The translations under genes were made by a program, and so were the position numbers. This document shows, piece after piece, positions 15,651 to 24,201 of a DNA stretch of 64,000 nucleotides. The DNA lies in contig NZ_BOOC01000030.1 in assembly GCF_016863035.1 (NCBI RefSeq), positions 1 to 64,000 on the forward strand. Direction: 5' to 3'. The stretch comes from Microbispora corallina (GTDB lineage: Bacteria > Actinomycetota > Actinomycetes > Streptosporangiales > Streptosporangiaceae). Each line of letters starts with the position of its first letter. The first letter of the stretch is position 1. Under the pieces are notes generated by a model. The model saw nothing but the letters and a program-made list of their open reading frames with translations, was not told the origin of the DNA and did no database searches.

Positions 15651-17035
15651 TGTCCCTGCGGACGCGCCTGCTCGCCGGCCTGCTGGGGGTGAGCGCCGTC
15701 CTGCTGGTGGTGCTCTCGTTCGTCAGCGTGGTCGTCCTGCGCGGGCACCTGCTGACCCGGCTGGAGGGGCAGGTCCTCGCCGCGACGGCCACGGCGGCCC
15801 GGCGGTTCGTGGACGAGGAGCCGGTCTCGCAGGCCCTGACGGGCTCCACCTACGCCGTCGCGTCGTACAACATCACGCTTGAACGGGCCCGGCTGGTCAG
15901 CGGGGACGCGTCGGAGGCGTCGGAGGTCCCGCGGCTGGTCGAGGCCCTCGGCAAGCAGCGCCTGCTGGCCTACTCGACGCAGAGCAACACGTTCAGCCTC
16001 GACCCGACGGGACGATACGAGCTGATCGCTGCGGCGGCCCTGGCCCGCAGCGGCTACCGCCTGGTGATCGTGGCCGTGCCGATGGACGCGGTCGACGACC
16101 CGGTCCGGCATCTGGTGCTCAGCGAGCTGGTCACGGGCGGGTTCCTCATCCTGTTCCTCGCGGTGGGCGGGCGGCTGCTGATCGCGAGCGGCCTCGGGCC
16201 CCTCGAGAAGATGGCGGTGACCGCGCACCGGGTGGCCGAGGGCGGCGACCTGTCGGAGCGGATGCCCGAGGGCTCGACGGAGATCGGCAGGCTGGGCGGG
16301 GCGATCAACCTGATGCTCGACCGCATCGGCGAGGCGTTCCGCGACCGGGGGGCGTCGGAGGAGCGGGTCCGCCGGTTCGCCGCCGACGCCTCGCACGAGC
16401 TGCGCACGCCGCTGTCCACCATCAGCGGGTACGCCGAGCTGTACCGGGCCGGGGCGATCCCCCCGGAGGACCTGCCGAAGATCATGGCCAGGATCGAGGG
16501 CGAGGCGGGGCGGATGGGCCGCCTGGTCGGCGAGATGCTGGAGCTCGCCCGCCTCGACCGCGGGGCCGTGCTGGAACGCTCGGAGACCGATCTGTCGGAG
16601 ATCGCGCGGGAGGTGGCCGCGGATTCCACGGCCCTCGACTCCGGGCACCCGATCGCGGTCGACGCCCCGCACCCGGTGGTCGCGGTCGTCGACGATGCCC
16701 GGATCAGGCAGGTGCTGGTCAACCTGCTGGGCAACGTCCGCGCCCACACGCCCGAGGGCACCCCGGCGACGGTGCGGGTGTTCAGGACGGACGACGCGGT
16801 GGCGCTGGAGGTGGCCGACAAGGGGCCGGGGATGCCGCCCGAGCAGGCGTCCCGGGCGTTCGACCGGTTCCAGCGGGGCGAGGAGCGGCTGTCGGACGGC
16901 GCCGGTCTCGGCCTGTCGATCGTCAAGGCCATCGCCGAGGCGCACGGCGGACGCTGCCACATCATCTCCTCCCCGGGGGGCGGCACGGTCGTAAGCATCG
17001 AACTTCCCGCGATGCAGGAGGCTACTGGCGGGTAG
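15650..17035 (+). CDS. Sensor histidine kinase
   Basis: 461 aa. Two transmembrane segments (about 8-30 and 160-182) flank a periplasm-side sensor of about 130 residues. HAMP-like linker (ASGLGPLEKMAVTAHRVAEGGDLSERMPE), HisKA with SHELRTPLSTISGYAEL (phospho-His about 249) and HATPase with NLLGNVRAHTPEG (N box), DKGPGMPPE (G1) and GAGLGLSIVKAIAEAHGG (G2). The start ATG overlaps the regulator stop by one base. It resembles the TrcS/CseC-type kinases of actinomycetes; the signal is unknown. Confidence 0.95.
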   Translation: MSLRTRLLAGLLGVSAVLLVVLSFVSVVVLRGHLLTRLEGQVLAATATAARRFVDEEPVSQALTGSTYAVASYNITLERARLVSGDASEASEVPRLVEALGKQRLLAYSTQSNTFSLDPTGRYELIAAAALARSGYRLVIVAVPMDAVDDPVRHLVLSELVTGGFLILFLAVGGRLLIASGLGPLEKMAVTAHRVAEGGDLSERMPEGSTEIGRLGGAINLMLDRIGEAFRDRGASEERVRRFAADASHELRTPLSTISGYAELYRAGAIPPEDLPKIMARIEGEAGRMGRLVGEMLELARLDRGAVLERSETDLSEIAREVAADSTALDSGHPIAVDAPHPVVAVVDDARIRQVLVNLLGNVRAHTPEGTPATVRVFRTDDAVALEVADKGPGMPPEQASRAFDRFQRGEERLSDGAGLGLSIVKAIAEAHGGRCHIISSPGGGTVVSIELPAMQEATGG

Positions 17036-17080
17036 GTATCGGGCATGGCTTCGTGAGCAGGCACCCTGAGGAGGTCGCCG

Positions 17081-18955
17081 ATGACCGATTACGCCAGGGC
17101 CCGAGAGGTCGCCGAGCAGGCCCGCGAGACGGAGTGGACGCGCCCGAGCTTCGGCAGGCAGCTATTCCTGGGCGACTTCCGGCTCGATCTGGTCCATCCC
17201 GCCCCCCGTCTCACCGAGGAGGCCGTCAAGAAGGGCGACGACTTCCTCCGGGCCCTCCGCCGGTTCCTGCAGGACAAGGTCGACCCCGCCCTCATCGAGC
17301 GCACCGCGCGCATCCCGGACGAGGTGGTCAAGGGTCTGGGGGCCATCGGCGCCTTCGGCATGACGATCGAGGAGGAGTACGGCGGCCTCGGGCTGAGCCA
17401 CCTCTACTACAGCAAGGCGCTCCAGATGGTGGCGTCGTACTCCCCCGCGCTGAGCGCGCTGCTGTCGGCCCACCAGTCGATCGGCGTCCCCCAGCCGCTG
17501 CGGCTGTTCGGCACGCCGGAGCAGAAGCAGCGGTTCCTGCCCCGGTGCGCCGCCGGGGAGATCTCGGCGTTCCTGCTGACCGAGCCGGACGTGGGCTCCG
17601 ACCCGGCGCGGCTCGGCACGACCGCCGTACGGGACGGCGACGCGTACGTCATCGACGGCGTGAAGCTCTGGACCACGAACGGCGTGGTGGCCGACCTGCT
17701 CGTCGTCATGGCCAGGACCGGCGCCAAGATCTCGGCGTTCGTCGTCGAGGCCGACTCACCCGGCATCACGGTCGAGCGGCGCAACGCGTTCATGGGCCTG
17801 CGCGGCATCGAGAACGGGGTGACCCGCTTCCACCAGGTCCGCGTCCCCGCCGACAACCTCATCGGCCGCGAGGGCCAGGGCCTGAAGATCGCCCTGACCA
17901 CGCTGAACACCGGCCGCCTGTCGCTGCCCGCCACCTGCGCGGGCGCGGCGAAGTGGGCCGCCGGGATCGCCCGCGAGTGGGGCACGGCCCGCGTCCAGTG
18001 GGGCCGCCCGATCGGCGAGCACGAGGCGGTGGCCGGCAAGATCGCGTTCATCGCCGCGACGGCGTACGCGGTGGAGGCCGTGGTCGACCTGTGCAGCCGT
18101 CTCGCGGACGACGAGCGCAACGACATCCGGATCGAGGCGGCCCTGGCCAAGCTGTACGGGTCGGAGATGGCGTGGCAGGCGGCCGACGAGCTGGTCCAGA
18201 TCCGGGGCGGGCGCGGCTACGAGACCGCGGAGTCGCTGCATGCGCGGGGCGAGCGCGGCGTTCCGGCCGAGCAGATGCTCCGCGACCTGCGGATCAACCG
18301 CATCTTCGAGGGATCCACGGAGATCATGCACCTGCTGATCGCCCGGGAGGCCGTGGACGCCCACCTGTCGGTCGCGGGCGAGCTCATCGATCCCAAGGCC
18401 GGGATCAGGGCGAAGGGCCGCGCCGCCACGCGGGCCGGCGGCTTCTACGCCCGGTGGCTGCCGAGCCTGCTGGCCGGGCCGGGACAGCTGCCGAGCTCGT
18501 ACGCCGAGTTCGGCCCGCTCGCCCAGCACCTGCGGTACGTCGAGCGGACCAGCCGCAAACTCGCCAGGTCCACGTTCTACGGGATGTCGCGCTGGCAGGG
18601 GCGGCTGGAGCACAAGCAGGGCTTCCTCGCCCGGATCGTCGACATCGGCGCGGAGCTGTTCGCGATCACGGCGGTGTGCGTGCGGGCCCAGGAGGACGGG
18701 GCCGAGCTCGGCCGCCCGCCGTACGAGCTGGCGGACGCGTTCTGCCGCCAGGCGCGCGTGCGGGCCGAGGCGCTGTTCGACCGCCTGTGGGACAACACCG
18801 ACAGCGCGGACGTGCGGCTGACCCGACGGGTGCTGGAGGGGCGGTACGCCTTCCTGGAGGACGGCGTGCTCGACCCCTCACTCGACGGTCCCTGGATCGC
18901 GGCGCAGCGGCCCGGCCCGTCGGAGGCGGAGGACGTCCACCGGCACGTCCGCTGA
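17081..18955 (+). CDS. VLCAD-like acyl-CoA dehydrogenase
   Basis: 624 aa, longer than the 380-aa type because of a C-terminal domain of about 190 residues, as in mitochondrial VLCAD/ACAD9. Core signatures: FGMTIEEEYGGLGLS, FLLTEPDVGSDPA (FAD/acyl contact), VKLWTTNG, RVQWGRPIGEHEAVAGKIA and RINRIFEGSTEIMHLLIAREA with the Glu next to Gly that acts as catalytic base in most family members. First step of beta-oxidation on long acyl-CoA. GAGGAGG precedes the ATG. It stands alone after the kinase gene and ends in a large hairpin. Confidence 0.9.
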   Translation: MTDYARAREVAEQARETEWTRPSFGRQLFLGDFRLDLVHPAPRLTEEAVKKGDDFLRALRRFLQDKVDPALIERTARIPDEVVKGLGAIGAFGMTIEEEYGGLGLSHLYYSKALQMVASYSPALSALLSAHQSIGVPQPLRLFGTPEQKQRFLPRCAAGEISAFLLTEPDVGSDPARLGTTAVRDGDAYVIDGVKLWTTNGVVADLLVVMARTGAKISAFVVEADSPGITVERRNAFMGLRGIENGVTRFHQVRVPADNLIGREGQGLKIALTTLNTGRLSLPATCAGAAKWAAGIAREWGTARVQWGRPIGEHEAVAGKIAFIAATAYAVEAVVDLCSRLADDERNDIRIEAALAKLYGSEMAWQAADELVQIRGGRGYETAESLHARGERGVPAEQMLRDLRINRIFEGSTEIMHLLIAREAVDAHLSVAGELIDPKAGIRAKGRAATRAGGFYARWLPSLLAGPGQLPSSYAEFGPLAQHLRYVERTSRKLARSTFYGMSRWQGRLEHKQGFLARIVDIGAELFAITAVCVRAQEDGAELGRPPYELADAFCRQARVRAEALFDRLWDNTDSADVRLTRRVLEGRYAFLEDGVLDPSLDGPWIAAQRPGPSEAEDVHRHVR

Positions 18956-18978
18956 TCGTCACGGGCCCGCAGACACGC

Positions 18979-19011
18979 GTGGACCGCCCCCTCGTCGAGG
19001 GGGCGGTCCAC
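18979..19011. terminator. Long hairpin between convergent genes
   Basis: 16-bp arm 18979-18994 (GTGGACCGCCCCCTCG) pairs with 18996-19011, flanked by a second pairing AGACAC/GTGTCT. It serves the acyl-CoA dehydrogenase and the convergent small-peptide gene. Confidence 0.8.
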
Positions 19012-19028
19012 GGTGTCTCCTTGGGAGA

Positions 19029-19202
19029 TCAGACGTCGTAGCACCACATCCAGCCGTAACCGGAGATGTAGCAGCGGTACCAGCCGTCGCCCGGCTGCAT
19101 CGCCTGCGCCGGGCTCGACATCACGCCGAAGGTCGCGACCGCGACGGCGGACGTGGCGAGGAGCGCGGCGGAGCGGGTGAGGGTGCGGCGGACGGACTTC
19201 AT
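19029..19202 (-). CDS. Short secreted Cys/aromatic-rich peptide
   Basis: 57 aa. AGGAG lies 9 bases before the ATG. Signal peptide MKSVRRTLTRSAALLATSAV... ends in SPAQA, giving a predicted 23-residue mature peptide (MQPGDGWYRCYISGYGWMWC plus three more residues). It has two Cys nine residues apart, three Trp and four Tyr. I do not recognise the family; small secreted peptides of this form occur in streptomycete relatives, mostly as hypothetical proteins. A disulphide loop is likely. No modification enzyme is next to it. A clear promoter lies upstream. Confidence 0.75.
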   Translation of the reverse strand: MKSVRRTLTRSAALLATSAVAVATFGVMSSPAQAMQPGDGWYRCYISGYGWMWCYDV

Positions 19203-19241
19203 GTCGGGTGTCTCCTGTGGTTCGTCGTCCCGTTGACAGGA

Positions 19242-19270
19242 CGAGTAGATCCGAGGCGACTTGCAGCCAA
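19242..19270 (-). promoter_or_regulatory. Promoter for the secreted peptide
   Basis: Minus strand TTGGCT (19270-19265), 17-base spacer, TACTCG (19247-19242), giving a leader of about 35 bases before the ATG. Good spacing, moderate match. Confidence 0.45.
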
Positions 19271-19401
19271 CTGCGCGATCACTTGGACGCCGCCTGAGCC
19301 TGGATCGCGTCCCCGGCCGAGCGCGGCCGACGGGCGTCACGGTAGGGGCGGCACGGGGGCGTTGGGGCGGCGCGAGGGCGGCGGGAAAACCTGTTGGGCC
19401 G

Positions 19402-19456
19402 CGGCCGGGCGGGCTGTTACGGTCGCGGCATGTGGATTCTGTACGGCGACCGCTGA
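19402..19456 (+). promoter_or_regulatory. Promoter and 8-codon leaderless ORF
   Basis: TTGGGC and TACGGT with about 18 bases between, then ATG at 19430 about 7 bases after the -10. That is the spacing of a leaderless start. The ORF reads MWILYGDR and stops at 19456. A nested hairpin (GACGCGG...CCGCGTC around GGCACC/GGTGCC, about 19518-19556) follows before the next gene at 19580. This could be an attenuator or chance. Confidence 0.35.
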
Positions 19457-19579
19457 TCCGCCGGGCGTCCCCGCACGCCCGACCGGTCGCGCCTCAGCTC
19501 TCTGGCCCTGTCCTTCCCGACGCGGCGGCTGAGTGACGGCACCTCGGTGCCGCGTCCCGTACGTACAAGGAGATTCCGC

Positions 19580-19735
19580 ATGCCTGCTCACCCCTACGCC
19601 AAGCGCGGCAAGGACCAGCCGCGCACTCCGCAGCCGCAGCCCAAGCACGGATTCCCGCCGGCGCGTCAGACGCCGGCGCCGCCCATGCCGGCCCGCCCGA
19701 TCCGGGCGCCGCGCCGCATCCCCCGCACCAAGTGA
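19580..19735 (+). CDS. Small basic Pro-rich protein
   Basis: 51 aa (starts MPAHPYAKRGKDQPRTPQPQ), rich in Pro, Arg and Lys, with no signal peptide or membrane helix. AAGGAGA lies 7 bases upstream of the ATG, which strongly supports translation. It ends just before a 19-bp palindromic terminator. No domain recognised; the composition suggests a disordered nucleic-acid-binding or ribosome-associated protein, but that is a guess. Confidence 0.6.
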   Translation: MPAHPYAKRGKDQPRTPQPQPKHGFPPARQTPAPPMPARPIRAPRRIPRTK

Positions 19736-19738
19736 CGG

Positions 19739-19776
19739 GAGAAGGGCACCCCGGGCCGGCCCGGGGTGCCCTTCTC
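19739..19776. terminator. Perfect 19-bp palindromic terminator
   Basis: Arm 19739-19757 (GAGAAGGGCACCCCGGGCC) pairs completely with 19758-19776. It lies between the convergent small protein and thiolase genes. Confidence 0.8.
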
Positions 19777-19787
19777 CGTCTGCGACG

Positions 19788-20933
19788 TCAGAGACGTTCG
19801 ATGATCGTGACGTTGGCCTGGCCGCCGCCCTCGCACATCGTCTGCAGGCCGTACCGGCCGCCGGTGCGCTCCAGCTCGTGCAGCAGTTTGGTCATCAGGA
19901 TCGCGCCGGTGCCGCCGAGCGGGTGGCCGAGGGCGATGGCGCCGCCGTTCGGGTTGGTGCGCTCCGGGTCCGCGCCGATCTCCTTGAGCCAGGCCAGCGG
20001 GACCGGGGCGAACGCCTCGTTGATCTCGACGACGTCGATCTGGTCGATGCTCAGGCCGGCCCTCTTCAGCGCCTTCTGGGTCGCCGGGATGGGCGCGGTC
20101 AGCATGTAGACCGGGTCGTCCCCGACCAGCGACAGCGTGACGATCCGGGCGCGCGGGGTCAGGTTGTGCTCCCGCACCGCCTGCTCGGAGGCGATGAGCA
20201 CGGCGCCCGAGCCGTCCGAGATCTGCGACGAGGTGGCGGCGGTGATCCGGCCGCCCTCCCGGAGGGTCTTCAGCTCGGCCATCTTCTCGAGCGTGGTGTC
20301 GGGACGGGGGCCCTCGTCGTCCTCCACGCCGTTGATCGGCGCGATCTGCTCCTTGAAGTGACCGTTCGCGATGGCCTTGGCCGCCCGCTGGTGGCTCTCG
20401 TAGGCGTACCGGTCCAGCTCCTCGCGGCTGAAGCCCCACTTCTCGCACATCAGCTCGGCGCCGCGGAACTGGGAGATCTCCTGCTTGCCGTACCGCTCCA
20501 CCCACTTGTCGCCGAACGGGAACGGCATTCCCTTCTCCAGGGCCGCCGTGATGCTCGACCCCATGGGCACGATCGACATCGACTCGACGCCGGCCGCGAC
20601 GACCAGGTCCTGCGTGCCGGACAGCACCCCCTGGGCCGCGAAGTGCACGGCCTGCTGCGAGGAGCCGCACTGGCGGTCGATCGTGACGCCCGGGACCGTC
20701 TCCGGCAGGCCCGCGCTCAGCCACGCGTTCCGGGCGATGTCCATCGACTGCGGGCCGAACTGCATGACACAGCCCATGATCACGTCGTCCACCGCGGCCG
20801 GGTCGACGCCGGTGCGCTCGACGAGCGCGGCTAGGGTGTGAGCGGCAAGGTCGGTCGGATGGACCGTGGACAGCCCGCCCTTCTTCTTGCCGACCGGGGT
20901 CCGGACCGCCCCGACGATGTACGCCTCTGCCAC
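19788..20933 (-). CDS. Acetyl-CoA acetyltransferase (thiolase)
   Basis: 381 aa. Nucleophile Cys89 in TIDRQCGSSQQA, then NEAFAPVPLAW, GGAIALGHPLGGTGA (His) and the C-terminal MCEGGGQANV (second Cys). The complete thiolase triad is therefore present. The extended loop with KWVERYGKQEISQFRGAEL is typical of long-chain FadA-type thiolases rather than PhaA. GTG start at 20933 with GGAGG close upstream. A palindrome at 20950-20966 may bind a fatty-acid regulator. No fadB partner is adjacent; two acyl-CoA dehydrogenases and a crotonase lie elsewhere in the window. Confidence 0.93.
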   Translation of the reverse strand: MAEAYIVGAVRTPVGKKKGGLSTVHPTDLAAHTLAALVERTGVDPAAVDDVIMGCVMQFGPQSMDIARNAWLSAGLPETVPGVTIDRQCGSSQQAVHFAAQGVLSGTQDLVVAAGVESMSIVPMGSSITAALEKGMPFPFGDKWVERYGKQEISQFRGAELMCEKWGFSREELDRYAYESHQRAAKAIANGHFKEQIAPINGVEDDEGPRPDTTLEKMAELKTLREGGRITAATSSQISDGSGAVLIASEQAVREHNLTPRARIVTLSLVGDDPVYMLTAPIPATQKALKRAGLSIDQIDVVEINEAFAPVPLAWLKEIGADPERTNPNGGAIALGHPLGGTGAILMTKLLHELERTGGRYGLQTMCEGGGQANVTIIERL

Positions 20934-20949
20934 AGTGCCTCCATAGGAA

Positions 20950-20966
20950 ACCGAGCAATGTTCGGT
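20950..20966. promoter_or_regulatory. Palindrome in the thiolase 5' region
   Basis: ACCGAGCAATGTTCGGT: 5-bp perfect arms (ACCGA/TCGGT) with partly symmetric centre, overlapping a TTGACC -35-like box on the minus strand. It resembles TetR-type fatty-acid operators of actinobacteria (ACCGAxC...GxTCGGT style). By-eye call. Confidence 0.4.
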
Positions 20967-21017
20967 CAATGAGAGGTTACATCAGAACTTTCGTCTGTGG
21001 ACGGTCCGGGTGGGGCC

Positions 21018-22157
21018 TCAGGCGTACCGCCCGGGCAGCACGTCCTCAGGCTCCCCGAGCTGGAACGCCCCGGAGTCCGCGGCGATCCCCTGGAGGCGGT
21101 CGGCGAGGGTCAGCGCCAGCGTCGCGCGGGCGAGCATGGCCTCCTCGGCATCGGCCGACCCGGTCTCCGGGCCGTACGCGAGGTCGTCCTCGTCCCCGGA
21201 CGCCTCCTCCATCTCCTCGGACTCCACGCTCTCCGGCTCGCCGCCCGCGCCGTCGACCACCGCGCCGTCGACCACCGCGCCATCCGCCGCGCCGCTCTGA
21301 GCGTCCTGCGCCGTCGCGGTTGCCTCGTCGTCCGCCGTCCCGTCCCGCTGCCCGTGCTCCCCCGCATCCTCCGGATCTTCTACGGCTCTCGCATCCACGT
21401 CGGCCACCTCGACGGTCTCGGCGGGCTCCTCCGGAGCGGCCGGCTCGTCCAGGTCGTCGGCGGCCCCCCGGCCGGGGTCGGCCTCGGCAGGCGGCCGGGG
21501 CGGCAGCGGGGAGACCCGCAGGACGGCGACCTCCGTCAGGTACGGCCAGCGGACCCCGACGGCCGGAGGGACCCGGTGGCCCTCCTCCACGGTGACGACG
21601 GTGTCCGCCCCGGCGTACACGTCGGTCACCCGCCCCTGGCGGACCGCGACGTGCACGATGCCGTCGGCCAGCTCGCCGTCCGGCCACCGGGCGGTGTCGA
21701 GCGCGTCGACCGGGCGCAGCAGCCCGGCGAGGACGGGCAGCGTCTCCTCCGGCGTCGGCGCGGCGGGCAGGTAGACCACGGGGTAGCGCCGTTCGTCCTC
21801 GACCGGGTCGGTCGGCTCGCCCTGGCAGAGCGACCAGCCGCCCAGCCGGTAGGCGATGCCCTCGGCCAGGGTCTTGTCGAAGAAGTCGACGGGCAGGGGG
21901 CCCTCGGCGGCGATCCGGCAGGCCCACAGCCGCTCCTCGCCCTCTACGCCGAGCTTGGCCAGCATGTCGGCGCCGAGCTCGACGGCGGGGAGGATGCGCG
22001 AGCCGCCCGCGAGGATTCCGTCGCCGTCGGGCCTGGCGGCGGGGTCGGCGAGCTGGGCGATGGCCAGCAGCGTCTTGGGGTCCGGGCGGACGGGAAGCAG
22101 GACCGTCGGTCCCGTCCTCAGCCGGCCGGGCAGCAGAAGATTCGAGAACCAGCCCAC
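21018..22157 (-). CDS. Hypothetical acidic protein
   Basis: 379 aa. The N-terminal half (about 1-225) is folded-looking, with GPTVLLPVRPDPKTLLAIAQ, VDFFDKTLAEGIAYRLGGW and GVRWPYLTEVAVLRVSPL. The middle (about 226-335) is strongly acidic and low-complexity, with the repeat DGAVVDGAVVDGAGG. The end is a short helical segment (MLARATLALTLADRLQGIAADSG). No signal peptide or membrane helix. I do not recognise a family. It lies between the thiolase and the sortase block on the same strand. An ATG with GAGGAGGG upstream supports the start. Confidence 0.7.
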   Translation of the reverse strand: MGWFSNLLLPGRLRTGPTVLLPVRPDPKTLLAIAQLADPAARPDGDGILAGGSRILPAVELGADMLAKLGVEGEERLWACRIAAEGPLPVDFFDKTLAEGIAYRLGGWSLCQGEPTDPVEDERRYPVVYLPAAPTPEETLPVLAGLLRPVDALDTARWPDGELADGIVHVAVRQGRVTDVYAGADTVVTVEEGHRVPPAVGVRWPYLTEVAVLRVSPLPPRPPAEADPGRGAADDLDEPAAPEEPAETVEVADVDARAVEDPEDAGEHGQRDGTADDEATATAQDAQSGAADGAVVDGAVVDGAGGEPESVESEEMEEASGDEDDLAYGPETGSADAEEAMLARATLALTLADRLQGIAADSGAFQLGEPEDVLPGRYA

Positions 22158-22248
22158 GGGCCCTCCTCATGATCGGTCGAAGAGACGATAGCCCCACGGA
22201 CCGCGATCCACATGCCCTTCGGGAAGGGGCCCCCGTTCGGTCGTGTCC

Positions 22249-23157
22249 CTAGGATTTGGCCTTGGCGAGATGCGTGCTCGTCATCGTCGCGTACACGATG
22301 ACGTTGTCCACATAATGGCCGGTCGTACGGTTGTAGGCACCCCCGCAGGTGATGAGCCGCAACTCCGCGTTGGCCGCCTGCCCGTAGACGCGGTTGGTCG
22401 GGAAGGTCTGCTTGTTCGCCTGCTCGACGCCGCCCACCATGAACACGGCGACCGTGCCGTCCATGCGGGTCACCTCGATCTCGTCGCCGTACCGCAGCTC
22501 GTGCAGGCGGCTGAAGACGGCGCTGCGGGTGGTGGTGTCCTTGTGACCGAGCATGACGGCGGGCCCGGCCTCGCCCGGGGTGGGTCCGCCGCGGTACCAG
22601 CCGACGAGGTTGGCGTTGTTGATCGGCGGCGTCTCGATCGCCCCGGCCTTATCGGTGCCGACCGAGACGATCGGCGCGTTGATCCCGAGCTTGCGGATGA
22701 TGAGCCGCTTCGGCGAGGACGGCTGCATGGCCGGCGCCGCGGGAGCCGGCGGCGCCGGCGGGGGCGCCATGGGCACGGCCTGGGTGAGCGCCTGCCCCGG
22801 GCCGCCCGGCCCGACGCTGGGCGCGAGGCCGCCCTGCCCCTTGGCCAGGTTGAGGCCCGTCCGCTCGGGCGGGGCGTACTCGTCGGGTGAGCTGACCATG
22901 AAGACGGCACCGAGGACGACGGTCACCAGACCGACCACGGCCGCCAGGATGAGCACGCCGCGGATCGCCTGCGTGCCGCCGCCCCTCGGCTCCTCGGGCT
23001 CCTGCGGCGGCGGCTGGACCTGGGGCAGCATGACCGGCTGGTAGACCGGTGGGCCCCACACCGGCTGGGGATGCCCGTGCAGGCGGGGGTCGTAGGGCAC
23101 GCCGTACGGCGGCTGCCCGGGCTGACCCGGCGGGTACTGTCCAGGCGGCGTCGTCAC
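22249..23157 (-). CDS. Class F sortase (first)
   Basis: 302 aa. Cytoplasmic Pro/Gly/Tyr-rich N-terminus (about 1-60, with GQYPPGQPGQPPYGVPY), a transmembrane helix (about 65-87), a linker, then the sortase barrel: catalytic His in VMLGHKDTTTR, Cys271 in LRLITCGG, Arg277 in YNRTTGHY. The class F pattern of PSIGV/NNANLVGWYRGG is visible. It should cleave a sorting signal and join the protein to the cell wall. It starts 9 bases after the secreted protein gene at 23167-24051, which I infer is its substrate. Confidence 0.92.
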   Translation of the reverse strand: MTTPPGQYPPGQPGQPPYGVPYDPRLHGHPQPVWGPPVYQPVMLPQVQPPPQEPEEPRGGGTQAIRGVLILAAVVGLVTVVLGAVFMVSSPDEYAPPERTGLNLAKGQGGLAPSVGPGGPGQALTQAVPMAPPPAPPAPAAPAMQPSSPKRLIIRKLGINAPIVSVGTDKAGAIETPPINNANLVGWYRGGPTPGEAGPAVMLGHKDTTTRSAVFSRLHELRYGDEIEVTRMDGTVAVFMVGGVEQANKQTFPTNRVYGQAANAELRLITCGGAYNRTTGHYVDNVIVYATMTSTHLAKAKS

Positions 23158-23166
23158 GACCCCGTC

Positions 23167-24051
23167 CTACTGCCGCACGGGCCGCCGGCGGGCCCGCATC
23201 ATGAGTCCGCCCGTGGCCGCGGCGAGCATCAGGCCGGTGCCGGTGAGGACGAGGACCCGCCCGTCCGGGCCCGCCTCGCCGCCGCCGCCCGTCGCGGCGC
23301 CGCCGCCGGGCGTGTGGGTGACCTGCCCCGAGCGCCGCGACTTGGACGGGCTCGCGGTGACGGTCTCGTACACCGTCCGGGTGTGCCGCGGAGTGGGGCT
23401 CGTCGAGGTGCTGGGCGAGGTGCTCGCTGACGGCGTCGAGGACGCGGTCCCGACGGCGACCGTCGCGACCGCCGGCAGCGTGGACACCCCGGTCGTCGAG
23501 ATCTTGCAGTCGTAGAGCAGCTCGGGCGTCGTGGAGCCGCTCGTGGCCGAGCCGAGCAGGTTCAGCTTGAAGTCCCTCGCCGTGAGGACGACCGACGTCG
23601 CGCCCGTGGACGGCGTGACCGTGATCGTCGCCACTGGGAGGGCCCCCATGGGCGAGCCGACGGGCGCTGAACTGAGCGAGGCGGAGGGGGACGGCGTGGA
23701 CACCCCTGCGGCGCCCGAGGCCGAAATCGACGGCTCGACCTGGATCCACTTGTCCGTCCCGATGGCCACGGGCGCGGGCAGCGCGGAGGCCCCGGACGAC
23801 AGCGTCAGCGTCGCGGTGAAGGCGGTGCCGACCGCGGCGCTCCCGTTCGCGGTCAACGACACCGTGAAGTCGTGCGTGACGGCGGCACCCGAGGACGGGG
23901 TGCACGTGTAACTGACCGTCTTGGTGTCGGCGTGCGCGTTGACGACCGCCAGACCGCCGAGGAGGACGCCCGCGCTGACCACTCCGGCCCCGGCGGCCCT
24001 CCGGACGACTCGGCCGCGTGCCCTGGACTTCAGCACTGACTTCTCTCCCAT
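23167..24051 (-). CDS. Secreted surface protein with non-canonical sorting tail (C)
   Basis: 294 aa from ATG 24051. Signal peptide ending NAHA-D. N-terminal module with VSYTC and a matching LLYDC near its end, probably one disulphide. A Ser/Thr/Pro stalk with TSPSTSTSPTP follows. The tail has GGGAATGGGGEAGPDGR, a hydrophobic helix and RARRRPVRQ, the order of a sortase signal but without LPXTG. It is the upstream gene of a sortase (9-base gap). Closely parallels the proteins at 24202-25503 and 27289-28719. Confidence 0.82.
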   Translation of the reverse strand: MGEKSVLKSRARGRVVRRAAGAGVVSAGVLLGGLAVVNAHADTKTVSYTCTPSSGAAVTHDFTVSLTANGSAAVGTAFTATLTLSSGASALPAPVAIGTDKWIQVEPSISASGAAGVSTPSPSASLSSAPVGSPMGALPVATITVTPSTGATSVVLTARDFKLNLLGSATSGSTTPELLYDCKISTTGVSTLPAVATVAVGTASSTPSASTSPSTSTSPTPRHTRTVYETVTASPSKSRRSGQVTHTPGGGAATGGGGEAGPDGRVLVLTGTGLMLAAATGGLMMRARRRPVRQ

Positions 24052-24201
24052 CCCGGATCCCCGTAGTAACAGGCGTACCAGCATTCCAGCATACGGTCAC
24101 GGTCAGGTAGCGATCCTACGGACAAAGCCCCCCTAATGGCCTCTCTCTGCCGGGAATCCGTCAGGGAACGGCCAAGAAACGCCGCCCCCGGCGTACGGGT
24201 C

